A stretch of 12,448 nt of DNA from Candidatus Kaiserbacteria bacterium RIFCSPHIGHO2_02_FULL_54_11b (GCA_001781275.1 MFLH01000054.1:6384-18831); one strand, 5' to 3'; positions 1 to 6,441 are shown, counted from the first letter of the stretch. The notes: generated by a model from the letters alone, not told the origin. Program-made: numbers and translations.

Positions 1-112
1 CGCCGCAGAAGGGGAATCAATGCTCCGCAACGTCTATCCGATAAACCGTGGCTACGCCAACCTCGCCGAGCGCCTCGCCAAACTCGGCGCCTCCGTCGAG
101 GCGGTAGAGTAA
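1..112 (+). CDS. murA: UDP-N-acetylglucosamine 1-carboxyvinyltransferase MurA, C-terminal fragment
   Basis: Only the last 36 codons are in the window; the frame is open to the left edge and stops with TAA at 110-112. The peptide includes RNVYPINRGYANL followed by ERLAKLGASVEAVE, which resembles the MurA C-terminus (an AAxG...RNVxxIxRGY block, then a helix with LxxLGA). MurA transfers enolpyruvate from PEP to UDP-GlcNAc, the first committed step of peptidoglycan synthesis in the cytoplasm. The active-site part lies outside the window. It converges with the kinase gene on the minus strand; only 3 bp separate the two stop codons and no terminator hairpin is visible. Identification rests on a short tail, but the match in position and motif is good. 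Confidence 0.8.
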   Translation, partial: AAEGESMLRNVYPINRGYANLAERLAKLGASVEAVE

Positions 113-115
113 TTC

Positions 116-631
116 TTACGAGAAACTCTTGAATTCCTTAGTTTGTTCCTTATTTTCAGCACGGATCATTTCTTGGAACTCATTTAGCGTAAATAGAGCA
201 TCGAATCCATCTCCAGGATGCGGCGGCTCTGCTTCTAAGTCTCTACGCCGACTTTCAAAGATATCTGTCGGAACACTACGCTCGCGTTCACTATTTCGCT
301 TCCACGCGAGTTCGGCAGGTGTATCTAAGAAAACTCCCTGTATTTTTTCTGCACCACAGCCTCGGACGAATTCAATAAATGTACGTCTGTCAGGTCCTGT
401 AACGAACGTGGAATCCATAACGACAGTTTCTCCATCGCCAAGACTCTGTTTTATCCGGCGACGAATTTCATCCCAAACGCTAGGTGATGAAGTTTCACCA
501 TGAGCGATATTAAGATCGCTGCGCACATTGTCAGTGCTGATATAGCGATAACCGTACTTTTGAGCAAAAGACTCTAGGGCTGTAGTCTTGCCAGCCCCAG
601 AAAGTCCGATAGCCATTATCACTTTTTTCAT
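116..631 (-). CDS. small P-loop kinase (AAA_33 / predicted nucleotide or polynucleotide kinase family)
   Basis: This 171-aa protein opens with a hydrophobic strand and a Walker A loop, GLSGAGKTT, at residues 9-17. An STDNVRSDL segment (Asp34) fits the acceptor-binding position of the family. VVMDST at 70-75 (Asp73) is the second conserved strand, and an Arg-rich segment around 111-118 (KRNSERER) looks like the lid. The architecture matches stand-alone kinases related to the T4 polynucleotide-kinase domain and zeta-toxin kinases, so ATP-dependent phosphorylation is expected; the substrate cannot be read from sequence. ATG at 629-631 lies 2 nt after the purT stop, with an AGAGG Shine-Dalgarno motif 6-7 nt upstream, so it is translated as the second gene of the purT operon. 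Base composition looks somewhat more AT-rich than purT. A link to purine metabolism is only suggested by position. Confidence 0.8.
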   Translation of the reverse strand: MKKVIMAIGLSGAGKTTALESFAQKYGYRYISTDNVRSDLNIAHGETSSPSVWDEIRRRIKQSLGDGETVVMDSTFVTGPDRRTFIEFVRGCGAEKIQGVFLDTPAELAWKRNSERERSVPTDIFESRRRDLEAEPPHPGDGFDALFTLNEFQEMIRAENKEQTKEFKSFS

Positions 632-633
632 AT

Positions 634-1821
634 TTAACCTCTGATAACACGAACTCTTTTAGCAGCAGCCATCGCTTTTTTGCGGGCTTCTGCGACGGTT
701 TTGCCGATGGCGAGGGCGACGCCCATGCGACGGTGGCCGACGACTTCGGGCTTGCCGAAAATGCGCACCCACGTGCCCTGTTGTGCTAGAGCTTTGTCGA
801 GACCTGTGTATGAGGGGTTTTTCGTGTTGCCGTTGGCGAGTATCGCGACCGACGCACCTGCGCGGCAGGGAATTGAAGGAATAGGGAGGTCGAGAATGGC
901 CCGGACGTGGAGCTCCATCTCGCTCATTGTCTGCGAGACCATCGTGACCATGCCGGTATCGTGCGGGCGGGGAGAGAGCTCGGAGAACCACACCTTGTCA
1001 CCTTTTACAAAAAGTTCGACGCCGAAGATTCCTCTTCCTTTCTTTCCGCACAAATTGTTCACGACTTCTCTCGCAATACCTTGTGCCTTCCTGAGCGCCG
1101 GTTTTGTCATCGGATGCGGCTGCCAGCTTTCGCGATAATCGCCGTCTATTTGTATGTGTCCGACCGGCGCACAAAAAGATATGCCGCGCGCGTGCCGGAC
1201 CGTCAGAAGCGTTATTTCATAATCAAAATTAATTTTCCCTTCCACTATCACTTTGCCCGTCTTTCCGCGCGCGGCTTTCATCGCATACTCCCACGCCTTC
1301 TTCAACCCCGCCTCGTTCTTGACCATCGATTGCCCGTGACCGGAAGAAGACATCGTCGGCTTGATAAAGCAGGGGAAACCGACCGCTTTCGCGCCTGCCT
1401 CGAGTTCCTTGAGTGAACCGGCGAAACGATAGGGCGAGGTCGGCAGTTTCAAAGTCTCCGCGGCGAGCTGGCGGATGCCTTGTCTGTCCATCGTGAGGCG
1501 CACCGCGCGGGCGGTCGGTATCACGCGCCAGCCTTCCTTTTCCAGCTTCACGAGCTCATCGGTCGCGATCGCCTCTATCTCGGGGACGATGAAATCAGGT
1601 CTTTCTTTTTGCACGATTTTGCGGATATTTTTGCCGTCGCGCATGTTGAAGGTGTAGCTACGATGCGCCACCTGCGTCGCCGGCGCATTCTCGTACCGAT
1701 CGCACGCAATCACCTCGATCCCAAGCCGCATCGCCTCGATCGCGACCTCGCGGCCAAGCTCACCCGAGCCGAGGAGCAAGAGCTTGGTTGCCGAGGGTTT
1801 GAGGGGGGTGCCGAATTTCAT
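634..1821 (-). CDS. purT: formate-dependent phosphoribosylglycinamide formyltransferase PurT
   Basis: This full-length 395-aa ATP-grasp enzyme (E. coli PurT is 392 aa) makes formyl-GAR from GAR, formate and ATP, the folate-independent version of the third step of purine synthesis. The N-terminal Rossmann-like subdomain has [16 protein letters not shown] (15-30). It is followed by [12 protein letters not shown] (79-90), the [11 protein letters not shown] loop (155-165), [15 protein letters not shown] (194-208), [10 protein letters not shown] (226-235) and [15 protein letters not shown] (279-293). The Mg-ligand glutamates of the family correspond to Glu269 (FGVELF) and Glu281. ATG at 1819-1821 is supported by a perfect TATAAT 7 nt upstream and by alignment with the family N-terminus. 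The P-loop kinase follows after 2 nt. A purN-like gene for the same reaction is divergent, across a 32-bp palindrome. Confidence 0.95.
   Translation of the reverse strand: MKFGTPLKPSATKLLLLGSGELGREVAIEAMRLGIEVIACDRYENAPATQVAHRSYTFNMRDGKNIRKIVQKERPDFIVPEIEAIATDELVKLEKEGWRVIPTARAVRLTMDRQGIRQLAAETLKLPTSPYRFAGSLKELEAGAKAVGFPCFIKPTMSSSGHGQSMVKNEAGLKKAWEYAMKAARGKTGKVIVEGKINFDYEITLLTVRHARGISFCAPVGHIQIDGDYRESWQPHPMTKPALRKAQGIAREVVNNLCGKKGRGIFGVELFVKGDKVWFSELSPRPHDTGMVTMVSQTMSEMELHVRAILDLPIPSIPCRAGASVAILANGNTKNPSYTGLDKALAQQGTWVRIFGKPEVVGHRRMGVALAIGKTVAEARKKAMAAAKRVRVIRG
638..642 (-). promoter_or_regulatory. Shine-Dalgarno site of the P-loop kinase gene
   Basis: On the minus strand AGAGG lies 6 nt before the ATG at 631 and inside the last codons of purT. 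It is the clearest Shine-Dalgarno motif seen before any start in the window. It contrasts with the first genes of units, which have a -10 box directly before the start instead. Confidence 0.6.
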
Positions 1822-1828
1822 GCACTAT

Positions 1829-1834
1829 ATTATA
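1829..1834 (-). promoter_or_regulatory. -10 box of purT, leaderless arrangement
   Basis: A perfect TATAAT on the minus strand is followed by 7 nt (atagtgc) and then the purT ATG, so the start of transcription should fall on or beside the start codon. No good -35 hexamer is seen at 16-18 nt. Confidence 0.7.
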
Positions 1835-1856
1835 CCTCTACCAAGCCTTGATTCTA

Positions 1857-1888
1857 TATACCCCTTATTCGGCCGAATAAGGGGTATA
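1857..1888. promoter_or_regulatory. perfect 32-bp palindrome, candidate shared operator of purT and the purN-like gene
   Basis: Two 16-nt arms meet with no spacer; the core is TTATTCGGCCGAATAA flanked by CCCC/GGGG and TATA steps. Its centre (1872.5) is 51-52 bp from the purT start codon and 52-53 bp from the purN-like start codon, so it lies symmetrically between two leaderless promoters. Because transcription runs away from it on both sides, a terminator role is unlikely. A dimeric DNA-binding regulator acting on both genes is the simplest reading. A mobile palindromic element is the alternative. Confidence 0.6.
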
Positions 1889-1909
1889 AGGGTAAGCGGG
1901 ATTTCTGCG

Positions 1910-1918
1910 TGGTAGTGT
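1910..1918 (+). promoter_or_regulatory. extended -10 element of the purN-like gene
   Basis: TGG followed by TAGTGT (1913-1918) forms a TGn-extended -10 element 6 nt before the ATG at 1925. There is no clear -35 and no Shine-Dalgarno motif. Confidence 0.5.
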
Positions 1919-1924
1919 AGGGGC

Positions 1925-2566
1925 ATGTCAAAACCAAAGCTTATCGTCTTCGCTTCCGGCACTGCAGAAGATAAGGGGGGGAGCGGATTTGAAAATCTTG
2001 TCGCCGCCACCAAGACCGGTGTGCTCGATGCCGACATCGTCGCGGTCATATCCAACCACGAGCATGGCAGCGTGCACGAACGCGCCGACAGGCTCGGCAT
2101 CCCATTTGTATTTTTTGGTCCCGATTCCGATTATGCAAAGATCGTCGCTGACTCAGGCGCCGAATGGGTCGCGCTTTCCGGCTGGCTCAAAATTGCCAAA
2201 GGGCTCGATCCACAAAAAACATTCAACATTCACCCCGCACTTCTCTCACAACTCGACGGCAGATTCGGGGGGCATGGCATGTACGGGAGCCGCATTCACG
2301 AAGCTGTCGCCGAGGCGTTTGCGAGAGGGGAAATAACAGAATCCGGATTTACCATGCACTTTGTTACGGACGAGCTTGACCGCGGCCCTGCGTTTTTCGA
2401 GCGCCGCGTCCCGCTGCTAGCGGGAATGAGTCCGGAGGAAATAGCAAAAGCAGTCAATGTCGCTGAGCACCAATGGCAGCCAAAGATAACGAACATGGTC
2501 GTGCATGGAAAAATACGGTGGGACGGCAAGGATTCAAACTCACTCGTTGTACCAGAGACTTTTTAG
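1925..2566 (+). CDS. purN: PurN-like phosphoribosylglycinamide formyltransferase
   Basis: This 213-aa protein has the length and fold signatures of 10-formyltetrahydrofolate-dependent GAR transformylase (E. coli PurN is 212 aa). It shows a start strand LIVFASGT, AVISN (40-44), ALSGWLKI (83-90), FNIHPALL (100-107) and HFVTDELDRGPAFFERRVPL (145-164). The catalytic Asn, His and Asp of PurN correspond to Asn101, His103 and Asp149, so activity is expected. One oddity is the N-terminal loop, usually SGxGSNL, which is expanded here to SGTAEDKGGSGFENL (11-25); this could alter phosphate binding. It is divergent from purT, which catalyses the same net reaction with formate and ATP. ATG at 1925 is supported by a -10 box 6 nt upstream. 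Substrate could differ from GAR; the family assignment is firm, the exact substrate less so. Confidence 0.85.
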   Translation: MSKPKLIVFASGTAEDKGGSGFENLVAATKTGVLDADIVAVISNHEHGSVHERADRLGIPFVFFGPDSDYAKIVADSGAEWVALSGWLKIAKGLDPQKTFNIHPALLSQLDGRFGGHGMYGSRIHEAVAEAFARGEITESGFTMHFVTDELDRGPAFFERRVPLLAGMSPEEIAKAVNVAEHQWQPKITNMVVHGKIRWDGKDSNSLVVPETF

Positions 2567-2632
2567 TGGGTGCGGGGAGACTCGACCTAATCCCGTGTGG
2601 ATAAATAGGTATACGCTACTTGCTTCAGATAT

Positions 2633-2638
2633 TATACT
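2633..2638 (+). promoter_or_regulatory. -10 box of the LAGLIDADG gene, leaderless arrangement
   Basis: TATACT lies 6 nt before ATG 2645. An overlapping TATTAT (2630-2635) is an alternative. No Shine-Dalgarno motif or convincing -35 is visible. Confidence 0.5.
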
Positions 2639-2644
2639 GAACTG

Positions 2645-3340
2645 ATGAAAAGAGGACCAAAACCCAAAGGCAACGTCAAAATTGAATGGTCTCCGAAATT
2701 TGCCTATGCAATCGGTCTGCTAACAGCAGATGGCTGCCTATCGAAAGATGGTCGACATATAGATCTGACGTCAAAAGACAAGGCACAGATCGTTCTTTTT
2801 AAGAAATGTCTCGGACTGACAACAAAACTTGGTTTGAAGTATTCTGGCGCTGGAAACTTGGCATATCACACTCAATTTGGTGATGTATTACTCTATCAAT
2901 TTTTATTGAAGATTGGATTGACGCCCGCTAAATCTAAGACTCTCTCGAGAATCTCAGTACCCGAAGTGCATTTTTGCGATTTTCTTAGGGGGTATTTTGA
3001 TGGTGATGGAAGCAGTTATTCACACTTTGATTCTGTATTCAAGAAAAGCTACCGTTTTTATCTATCTTTTACCTCAGCAAGTCCGGTGTTTATCGACTGG
3101 TTAAGAAAAACTGTTAATGAAGCATTTAGCGTCAGAGGTCATCTGGCTCACAATCGCAACAACCCTTACGTGCAGCTAAAATACTCAAAAAAAGAAGCTG
3201 TCATTCTCAGTGAGAAAATGTACTATTCTAAGGCAGTTCCATGTTTAGAGAGGAAGCGTTTGAAGATTATGCGATCTTTAAGCATAATCGAGCAACGCCG
3301 CGGTGGTGAAATTGGCAAACACGCTAGCTTCAGAAGCTAG
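2645..3340 (+). CDS. LAGLIDADG homing endonuclease, 3' end overlapping a tRNA-Leu gene
   Basis: The 231-aa protein has two LAGLIDADG-type helices, AYAIGLLTADG at 20-30 (acidic residue Asp29) and DFLRGYFDGDG at 112-122 (Asp121). It therefore looks like a monomeric, double-motif endonuclease that makes a staggered cut in a long DNA target. Between and after the motifs it has family-typical stretches such as IDLTSKD (39-45), GLTPAKSKTL (91-100) and a Lys-rich C-terminal part (LERKRLKIMRSL). It is not inside a recognisable intron or intein. The last 14 residues (RRGGEIGKHASFRS) are encoded by the 5' half of the tRNA-Leu gene, and the TAG stop is the end of the tRNA anticodon stem. The gene looks more AT-rich than purT and purN, in line with horizontal acquisition. 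Both motif aspartates remain, so it may be active. Confidence 0.85.
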   Translation: MKRGPKPKGNVKIEWSPKFAYAIGLLTADGCLSKDGRHIDLTSKDKAQIVLFKKCLGLTTKLGLKYSGAGNLAYHTQFGDVLLYQFLLKIGLTPAKSKTLSRISVPEVHFCDFLRGYFDGDGSSYSHFDSVFKKSYRFYLSFTSASPVFIDWLRKTVNEAFSVRGHLAHNRNNPYVQLKYSKKEAVILSEKMYYSKAVPCLERKRLKIMRSLSIIEQRRGGEIGKHASFRS

Positions 3341-3380
3341 TCCTCGCAAGAGGTTGGGAGTTCAAGTCTCCCCCGCGGCA
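3297..3380 (+). tRNA. tRNA-Leu (anticodon CAG)
   Basis: The acceptor stem is GCCGCGG (3297-3303) with CCGCGGC (3373-3379), followed by discriminator A3380. The short D stem is GTG/CAC with GG in the loop (3314-3315). The anticodon stem is CTAGC/GCTAG (3324-3328, 3336-3340) around loop TTCAGAA, giving anticodon CAG at 3331-3333. A long variable arm, CCTC-gcaa-GAGG (3342-3353), marks a class II tRNA. The T arm is GGGAG-TTCAAGT-CTCCC (3356-3372). The 3' CCA is not encoded (ACA follows). The first 44 nt also encode the end of the upstream endonuclease ORF. All stems are intact, so it should be functional. Confidence 0.95.
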
Positions 3381-3387
3381 CAGAGCG

Positions 3388-3396
3388 TGTTAATAT
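3388..3396 (+). promoter_or_regulatory. extended -10 element of the small membrane protein gene
   Basis: TGT followed by TAATAT (3391-3396) lies 6 nt before the GTG start at 3403, just after the tRNA 3' end. The arrangement matches the other leaderless starts in the window and supports choosing GTG as start. Confidence 0.5.
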
Positions 3397-3402
3397 CAAG
3401 TC

Positions 3403-3720
3403 GTGTACACAATTCTGAAATATTTGAACTTTTCGGTAGCGACCGTTGCTATTGTTCTTAGCGTAACGGTTCCGATTGTAGATTTTAGTCAACATGGCAG
3501 TTTCCTTTGTAGCGATATCATATCAATAGCGGTACTTGTAGGCGGCTTTGTTTTGTTTTTAGCGACGTATCTTATTGACAGGAGCAGTCTTGGCAGGAAG
3601 TATCTATATTTTCTTGCGACCCTTTTGTTAAGTTATTTTATCGTAGTCAGTACGCACGGTGTCGTCCTATTCCTCTTAGGATTAACGGGACGGATGGAGT
3701 GTTCACTGTTCGTTGGTTAA
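3403..3720 (+). CDS. small hypothetical membrane protein, about three transmembrane helices
   Basis: I do not recognise a family for this 105-aa protein. It starts with GTG and has hydrophobic segments at roughly residues 9-27, 38-57 and 66-95; the short loop at 58-65 (LIDRSSLG) and KY at 66-67 carry basic residues. Two cysteines (36, 100) are present. It probably sits in the cytoplasmic membrane. Support for its being real comes from the extended -10 box directly upstream, the uninterrupted membrane-like composition, and the fit between the tRNA gene and the convergent reductase gene (5 bp between stop codons). It looks relatively AT-rich. It could be a cargo gene of the same insertion that brought the endonuclease, but nothing in the sequence proves this. 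Confidence 0.6.
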   Translation: MYTILKYLNFSVATVAIVLSVTVPIVDFSQHGSFLCSDIISIAVLVGGFVLFLATYLIDRSSLGRKYLYFLATLLLSYFIVVSTHGVVLFLLGLTGRMECSLFVG

Positions 3721-3725
3721 TTGCA

Positions 3726-4232
3726 CTAACGTTTGAGGTAGTGCAGCAGCAAGCTGCCGGTTTCATTCAATTGCTTTGTCGATTCCAATTTGAAACGGGT
3801 TTCGAAAGGTTCTTTTGTTTCAAAAAGGTTCAGCCCGCGGCCGAAGACGATAGGCTCGATGGTGAGGTAGATCTCGTCGAGGAGATCGTTCTCAAGAAAA
3901 TATGTGTAGGTCTGCGTGCCGCCGAGAATAGCGACCCTTTCGTATTTTTCCATGAGCGGGAGGCAATCTGATGATGCGGGGTTGCAGTAGATAAGTAAGT
4001 CATTCTTGCGCTCGCTTGTCGCGACCGAAGCGGTAAATACGATGCAATTCCTTTTGGAGAGCGGCTCAATGGCGGTTTTATATGTGTTGTTGCCGACCAC
4101 GACCACGTCGCTTTTATCGAGCATTTCATGCAAAAAATCTTTATCTTCCTTACTCGTCCAATCTGAAAAATGCCCTTGGTCCAGTGCAATTTTGCCGTCG
4201 ATCGTCGTAGCGGCTATGGCAACGCAGCGCAT
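3726..4232 (-). CDS. dihydrofolate reductase-family protein (DHFR / RibD C-terminal fold)
   Basis: The 168-aa protein has the DHFR-fold pattern: strand CVAIAATTIDGKIA (3-16), DWTSKEDKDFL (24-34), VVVVGNNTYKTA (43-54), VAILGGTQTYTYFL (100-113) and DEIYLTIEPIVFGRG (119-133). GG at 104-105 is the cofactor-binding signature. Asp30 is the likely counterpart of the DHFR catalytic acid. The usual GRxT before helix C is replaced by GNNT, which argues for a divergent reductase, so it could reduce dihydrofolate or a pyrimidine-type substrate as in RibD. An NADPH-dependent cytoplasmic reductase is the safe call. ATG at 4230-4232 has TACAAT 6 nt upstream. It shares a short divergent promoter region with the YhhQ-type gene. 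If it is a true DHFR it would support the folate needed by the PurN-like enzyme. Confidence 0.8.
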   Translation of the reverse strand: MRCVAIAATTIDGKIALDQGHFSDWTSKEDKDFLHEMLDKSDVVVVGNNTYKTAIEPLSKRNCIVFTASVATSERKNDLLIYCNPASSDCLPLMEKYERVAILGGTQTYTYFLENDLLDEIYLTIEPIVFGRGLNLFETKEPFETRFKLESTKQLNETGSLLLHYLKR

Positions 4233-4238
4233 GGAGTT

Positions 4239-4244
4239 ATTGTA
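4239..4244 (-). promoter_or_regulatory. -10 box of the DHFR-family gene, leaderless arrangement
   Basis: TACAAT on the minus strand is followed by aactcc (6 nt) and the ATG. A weak TTCTGT lies 16 nt upstream. Confidence 0.5.
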
Positions 4245-4253
4245 CCGCTTAGG

Positions 4254-4282
4254 TTGATTTACAGAAGTACTTCACCTACAAT
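4254..4282 (+). promoter_or_regulatory. sigma70-type promoter of the YhhQ-type gene
   Basis: TTGATT (4254-4259), a 17-nt spacer, and TACAAT (4277-4282). This is one of the best complete promoters in the window. The predicted start of transcription is about 2-3 nt before ATG 4292. The element lies next to the divergent -10 box of the DHFR-family gene. Confidence 0.7.
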
Positions 4283-4291
4283 GCGGACTTC

Positions 4292-4933
4292 ATGCCGGCA
4301 TTGAGTGAGCGGGATACAAAGAAAATACTCATCGCGCTCGCGGTCTATCTCGCGTCCCTTTTTGCAGCCAACACGCTCGGTCTCAAGATCGCGCCCTTTC
4401 TCTTTGGCCTCCACGTCTCGGTGGCTGTCTTTTCCTTTCCGTTCGTCTTCCTCACGACCGACGTCATTGGCGAGATCTACGGAAAGAAAATGGCGAAGCT
4501 GTTCGTTCTCTGCGGCATACTCGCAACCGCGATGTTCATTGCGTATTCCTTCATCTCGCTCGCGCTGCCGTGGGCGGCCGCGGGAGAATGGGTGCATGAA
4601 AGCTACAATACAGTATTCGGGATTTCGGTGCGCATCGCCTTCGCAAGCCTCGTGGCGTTTGCGGTCGCGCAATACCAAGACGTCCTCTCCTTTTTCTTTT
4701 TCAAGGCGACCATCGGCGCGAAGTACTTTTGGCTCCGCTCCAACCTCTCGAATCTCTGGTCGCAATTCCTCGACACCGTGCTCTTCATGGTCATAGCTTT
4801 TTACGGCGTCTACTCGACGCCAGCCCTGATCCGCATCATCATCACGTGGTGGCTCTTTAAAGTGGCAATGGGCTTTCTCTACACCCCGCTTTCCTACATC
4901 GGTCTCAAGCTCTTGCGGGATAAAACAGCTTAA
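4292..4933 (+). CDS. yhhQ: queuosine precursor transporter, YhhQ (VUT_1) family
   Basis: This 213-aa integral membrane protein has about six hydrophobic helices. It carries the family motifs FPFVFLTTDVIGEIYGKK (49-66) and RSNLSNLWSQFLDTVLF (149-165), which are conserved in the VUT/YhhQ family. Members import queuine or the queuosine precursors preQ0/preQ1 used to modify the wobble G of GUN anticodons. Which of these is transported cannot be told from sequence. The start is supported by the promoter just upstream. No tgt, queA or queG is visible in the window, so whether salvage ends in full queuosine is unknown; note that queG is a cobalamin-dependent enzyme and a B12-riboswitch unit lies about 4 kb away. 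Confidence 0.9.
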   Translation: MPALSERDTKKILIALAVYLASLFAANTLGLKIAPFLFGLHVSVAVFSFPFVFLTTDVIGEIYGKKMAKLFVLCGILATAMFIAYSFISLALPWAAAGEWVHESYNTVFGISVRIAFASLVAFAVAQYQDVLSFFFFKATIGAKYFWLRSNLSNLWSQFLDTVLFMVIAFYGVYSTPALIRIIITWWLFKVAMGFLYTPLSYIGLKLLRDKTA

Positions 4934-4943
4934 ACTCCGTTGT

Positions 4944-4971
4944 TTGTTAGTTTTCGGCGCGGTGTTAGTCT
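4944..4971 (+). promoter_or_regulatory. promoter of the methyltransferase-like gene
   Basis: TTGTTA (4944-4949), 16 nt, then TAGTCT (4966-4971) preceded by an extended TGT. The -10 box is 6 nt from ATG 4978, so the message should be leaderless. Confidence 0.55.
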
Positions 4972-4977
4972 GACGGC

Positions 4978-5727
4978 ATGATTCGCGAACCAGACTTTCG
5001 ACGTTCCAAAGTCGAGCAGCTCCCCAACGGTTGGCAGAAAATTTCAGCGCTGGGCAAAGAATTCAAGGATTTCGACCAGATCCAAGATCGAATATCGAGA
5101 GAGACAGAAGTTGATTTTTGGGGTGATGGTACAAAAAGGAAAACGCAGGTAATAGACGGTTTTGAAGATGTTTTGCGTGAACCCATTGGGCAGGGGTTCG
5201 GTGGTTTTTATAATACAAATTTTACAGTTGAGCAGCTTACGTTTGCGCTTTCGAGAGCGTCTCATCCGGCAATTACGAAACTACTATCTGAGAATGACAG
5301 CATAACTTCAGCTGAAGCAATAAAATTCTTGAGACAAGAATCTGTTCTAAGGGGACTTAAAATTATCGACATCGGATGCTCTCAAGTACCGGCTTTTGCA
5401 GTTGCGGCAGGTGCGCTCGGAGCCGATGCATACACAGTCGATGCGCAAGATATCAACCCAGAATATAAACGCCTCCTGAAAGGGCACATAGTTCTTGATT
5501 TAAATGCTGAGCATGCGGCCGAGATTTTGAGAAAAGAGACAGGTGGTGAGTTGGATTTAGTGACGGAAAGTGTTCTCGGAGCGGGACGGAATGCCCCACG
5601 CAATTTAAAAGCTCCTAATTCTGCAACTGTAATTAAGATTGCGGATACTCTTCTCAAAAAGGGCGGTTATTTATACAGTGCAACTGTCGATAGAGAATTA
5701 GGCTCAGCGCTAAAGAAAGTAGAGTAA
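4978..5727 (+). CDS. SAM-dependent methyltransferase-like protein (class I Rossmann fold), substrate unknown
   Basis: The 249-aa protein has an N-terminal part of about 120 residues that I do not recognise, followed by a class I methyltransferase-like core. Motif I is KIIDIGCSQVPAFAVAAGALG (128-148), followed by YTVDAQD with the expected acidic end of strand 2 (Asp155). LDLVTESVLGAG (192-203) fits the strand-4 region, and DTLLKKGGYLY (223-233) the strand-5 region. SAM binding is therefore likely, though motif I lacks the classic GxGxG and another nucleotide-binding role is possible. It ends 3 nt before the CofE-family gene and probably forms an operon with it. It looks more AT-rich than its downstream partner, so the two may have different histories. 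No substrate can be inferred. Confidence 0.65.
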   Translation: MIREPDFRRSKVEQLPNGWQKISALGKEFKDFDQIQDRISRETEVDFWGDGTKRKTQVIDGFEDVLREPIGQGFGGFYNTNFTVEQLTFALSRASHPAITKLLSENDSITSAEAIKFLRQESVLRGLKIIDIGCSQVPAFAVAAGALGADAYTVDAQDINPEYKRLLKGHIVLDLNAEHAAEILRKETGGELDLVTESVLGAGRNAPRNLKAPNSATVIKIADTLLKKGGYLYSATVDRELGSALKKVE

Positions 5728-5730
5728 TCC

Positions 5731-6441
5731 ATGAAAGTAAAATCTGCCAAAACTCACATTTTTAAGAAAAACGATGACCTCGTCGCGTTCATCACGCACC
5801 ACGTGCCGAAATTGAAAAACGGTTCGGTACTCGCGGTAACATCAAAAATCGTCGCACTCGCCGAGGGCGCGGTCGTTCAGACCCCGACTACACGCGCAAA
5901 AGAGGCCATCATACGAGCCGAGTCGGAATGGCAGCTACAGGCAAAATACGGGAAGATAACCCTCAAGGACGGGCTTCTGATGTGGAATGCGGGCATTGAT
6001 GAATCCAACGCAAAGGGGAACATCATCCTCTTGCCGAAAGATCCGTTCACAAACGCAAGAAAGTTGCGTTTGTGGTTACGGCGACACTATAAGCTGAAAA
6101 AACTGGGCGTTGTGATCACGGATAGTCGCGTGATGCCGATGCGCGCGGGGGTTGTCGGCGTCGCGCTCGGATACGCAGGGTTCAAAGGGCTTCGCGATTA
6201 TCGTGGCAAGAAGGATATCTTCGGTCGAAGAATGAAATTTACGCAGACCAATATCGCGGATTCGCTTGCAACGGCCGCAATCCTCACGATGGGCGAAGGC
6301 AAAGAACAGCAGCCGCTCGCAATCATCGAAGACGCGCCGGTGGAGTTTTGCGACAAAGTAAATCGCAAAGAGCTCATCATCGCACCGGAAGACGACATGT
6401 ACCGCCCGCTCTTTAAAATATCCAAGCGAAAAAAGAAGTAA
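5731..6441 (+). CDS. CofE-family F420-0:gamma-glutamyl ligase-like protein
   Basis: The 236-aa protein matches the CofE/FbiB fold: GSVLAVTSKIVALAEGAVV (31-49), DGLLMWNAGIDESNAKGNI (80-98), VVITDSRVMPMRAGVVGVALG (127-147), then GFKGLRDYRGKKDIFGR and TQTNIADSLATAA (171-183). The founding enzyme adds glutamate to coenzyme F420-0 with GTP. No other F420 gene is visible here, and F420 is not expected in a reduced patescibacterial genome, so the true acceptor is probably different. The metal- and GTP-binding motifs look intact, which suggests activity is kept. It begins 3 nt after the methyltransferase-like gene; no strong Shine-Dalgarno motif is seen, so coupling to upstream translation is likely. 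Its last 29 bp overlap the end of the convergent toroid gene. Confidence 0.85.
   Translation: MKVKSAKTHIFKKNDDLVAFITHHVPKLKNGSVLAVTSKIVALAEGAVVQTPTTRAKEAIIRAESEWQLQAKYGKITLKDGLLMWNAGIDESNAKGNIILLPKDPFTNARKLRLWLRRHYKLKKLGVVITDSRVMPMRAGVVGVALGYAGFKGLRDYRGKKDIFGRRMKFTQTNIADSLATAAILTMGEGKEQQPLAIIEDAPVEFCDKVNRKELIIAPEDDMYRPLFKISKRKKK

Noticed and set aside
680..1416. Plus-strand open frames opposite purT (152 and 169 aa)
   Set aside because: They are shadows of a well-supported full-length purT in a GC-rich region. Composition is Arg/His-rich and without motifs.
1857..1888. The 32-bp palindrome as an intrinsic terminator
   Set aside because: Both flanking genes are transcribed away from it and no T run follows on either strand.
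2518..2600. tRNA-like T-arm patterns on the minus strand, e.g. AGGTCGAGTCTCCCCGCACC complementary to 2567-2586
   Set aside because: No matching acceptor or anticodon stem can be built upstream. One loop base is missing and the first candidate lies inside the purN-like coding end. At most a degraded tRNA fragment, possibly left by the neighbouring homing element.
2567..2600. Weak hairpin CGGG...CCCG after the purN-like stop as a terminator
   Set aside because: Only about four base pairs with a large loop and no following T run.
4259..4765. 168-aa open frame antisense to the yhhQ gene, very rich in Arg and Glu
   Set aside because: It is the reverse-complement shadow of a hydrophobic membrane-protein gene, which typically yields charged-residue ORFs. 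No promoter or family motif.
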